NCBI GenBank assembly: GCA_017432895.1
Contig: JAFRIG010000063.1
Location: 1-61,116, forward strand
DNA: 61,116 nt
From: Erysipelotrichaceae bacterium
GTDB lineage: Bacteria; Bacillota_I; Bacilli_A; Erysipelotrichales; Erysipelotrichaceae
Direction: 5' to 3'
The translations under genes and the position numbers were made by a program. This document shows, piece after piece, positions 60,254 through 61,116 of the stretch. Under the pieces are notes generated by a model. It saw only the letters and a program-made list of their open reading frames with translations. It was not told the origin of the DNA and did not search any database. Positions within the stretch are counted from its first letter, which is position 1; each line of letters begins with the position of its first letter.

Positions 60254-61075
60254 ATGAACGAAGTATTTGAAAGATGCAAACAGGCAGCCGACTATATCGG
60301 CCAGCACCTGGATGCCAAAGATGCGATCGGCATCGTCTTAGGCTCAGGTTTAGGAGAACTGGGCGATGAGATCGAAAACCCCGTCTATGTCGATTATTCC
60401 GACATCCCCAACTTCCCCAAAACGACTGTTCCCGGTCACAAAGGCAGGCTGATCTGCGGTTACCTCAACGGCACTAAAGTCCTGTGCATGCAGGGACGCT
60501 TCCACTTCTACGAAGGTCACGACATGAAGACCGTCGCCATGCCTACCAGAGTCATGAAACTCTTGGGTGTCAAAGCCCTCATCCTCACCAATGCCGCCGG
60601 TGGCTGCAACAAGACCTTCAAACCCGGTACATTGATGTTTATCGAAGACTTCATCAACTACATGGGCGACAACCCCCTCTATGGTGAAAACATCGACGAA
60701 CTCGGTCCCCGCTTCCCGGATATGACCAAAGCCATCGACCCGGAATACAACGCCTTAGGCAAAAAGGTCGCGGAAGAACTGGGCATTGAAGTAAGATCCG
60801 GTGTCTATATGGCCTTCAGAGGACCAAACTTTGAAACACCGGCCGAGATCAGATTCGCCCAGACCATCGGTGCCGATGCGGTAGGCATGTCCACCGTTCC
60901 GGAGATCTTGGCTGCCCGCCATTGCGGTTTGAAAGTTATCGGTATCTCCTGCATCACCAATATGGCGGCAGGAATGACTGGTGAAGAATTGACCCACGAA
61001 GAAGTTCAGGAGACAGCCGACAAAGTAAAAGATCAGTTCAAACAGCTGATCAAAGAGATCGTCAGACAGATGTAA
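60254..61075 (+). CDS. punA: Purine-nucleoside phosphorylase (PNP type I)
   Basis: 273 aa, usual length. VLGSGLGELG, TTVPGHKGRL, MQGRFHFYEGHD, LTNAAGGCN, MSTVPEILAARHCG and the CITNMAAGM end match trimeric PNPs that split purine nucleosides with phosphate. CAGGAGA precedes the ATG; 27 bases after the GDPD gene, so possibly in the same unit. Together with the surface 5'-nucleotidase it could salvage purines. Confidence 0.95.
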   Translation: MNEVFERCKQAADYIGQHLDAKDAIGIVLGSGLGELGDEIENPVYVDYSDIPNFPKTTVPGHKGRLICGYLNGTKVLCMQGRFHFYEGHDMKTVAMPTRVMKLLGVKALILTNAAGGCNKTFKPGTLMFIEDFINYMGDNPLYGENIDELGPRFPDMTKAIDPEYNALGKKVAEELGIEVRSGVYMAFRGPNFETPAEIRFAQTIGADAVGMSTVPEILAARHCGLKVIGISCITNMAAGMTGEELTHEEVQETADKVKDQFKQLIKEIVRQM

Positions 61076-61116
61076 AAAGATCGACTGACAGATAAAAGAT
61101 TACCTGAACTTATAAT

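Overview
The window reads as the chromosome of a low-to-mid GC Bacillota bacterium, most likely a gut or oral member of the Erysipelotrichaceae. This is inferred from gene content: a glycine riboswitch with split gcvPA/gcvPB, mannose-family PTS, two Rpn-type PD-(D/E)XK nuclease genes, RarA, a monomeric [FeFe] hydrogenase, YdjC/ChbG proteins and many lipoproteins. There is no rRNA, no plasmid or phage core and no insertion sequence; one tRNA (Pro) is present. The sequence is almost fully coding, with short gaps and many rho-independent terminators.

Layout. 0-7 kb: PepD-like dipeptidase, a P-loop protein, a three-gene envelope operon (DUF3810 metallopeptidase-like, DUF4230, lipoprotein) and an aldo/keto reductase with a ferredoxin-like tail. 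7-12.4 kb: a MarR-led operon of esterase-fold, YdjC-fold, flavin reductase, nitroreductase, VOC and FMN-dependent dehydrogenase genes; the first two enzymes appear to have lost key catalytic or metal residues. 12.4-19.1 kb: complete glycine cleavage operon gcvT-gcvH-gcvPA-gcvPB-lplA-lpd behind a tandem glycine riboswitch and terminator. 19-23 kb: MBL hydrolase, KptA, PlsC, and an Rpn nuclease gene whose 3' end is duplicated as a separate fragment. 23-30 kb: amino-sugar operon: PRD regulator, PTS IIA-IIB-IIC-IID, ChbG-like, NagA. 30-38.4 kb: second aldo/keto reductase, then a conflict/signalling-like cluster: a three-helix membrane protein with Rossmann and RyR domains, a divergent TIR protein, a Cys-rich receptor-like protein and a second Rpn gene. 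38.5-48.8 kb: phospholipid synthase, ATC-hydrolase-like, YdcF, YkvA, DUF2130, lipoprotein, lipase, GNAT, [FeFe] hydrogenase with a small-molecule kinase, tRNA-Pro. 48.9-61 kb: soluble hybrid histidine kinase followed by a degenerate HD-GYP protein, YitT, membrane alpha/beta hydrolase, 5'-nucleotidase, RarA, GDPD and purine nucleoside phosphorylase.

The strongest candidate for an undescribed system is the TIR plus RyR/Rossmann membrane pair (31.4-35.5 kb). By the published logic of NAD-derived nucleotide signalling, the TIR could make a nucleotide that the RyR protein senses at the membrane. Secondary candidates are the Rpn gene with a detached C-terminal module, the MarR operon with paired degenerate enzymes, and the soluble kinase/degenerate HD-GYP pair. 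A recurrent regulatory pattern was also noted: at nine gene starts a -10-like box lies about 4-11 bases before the start codon with no clear Shine-Dalgarno, suggesting leaderless or near-leaderless mRNAs. All functions are assigned by reading sequence motifs only; no database search was possible.
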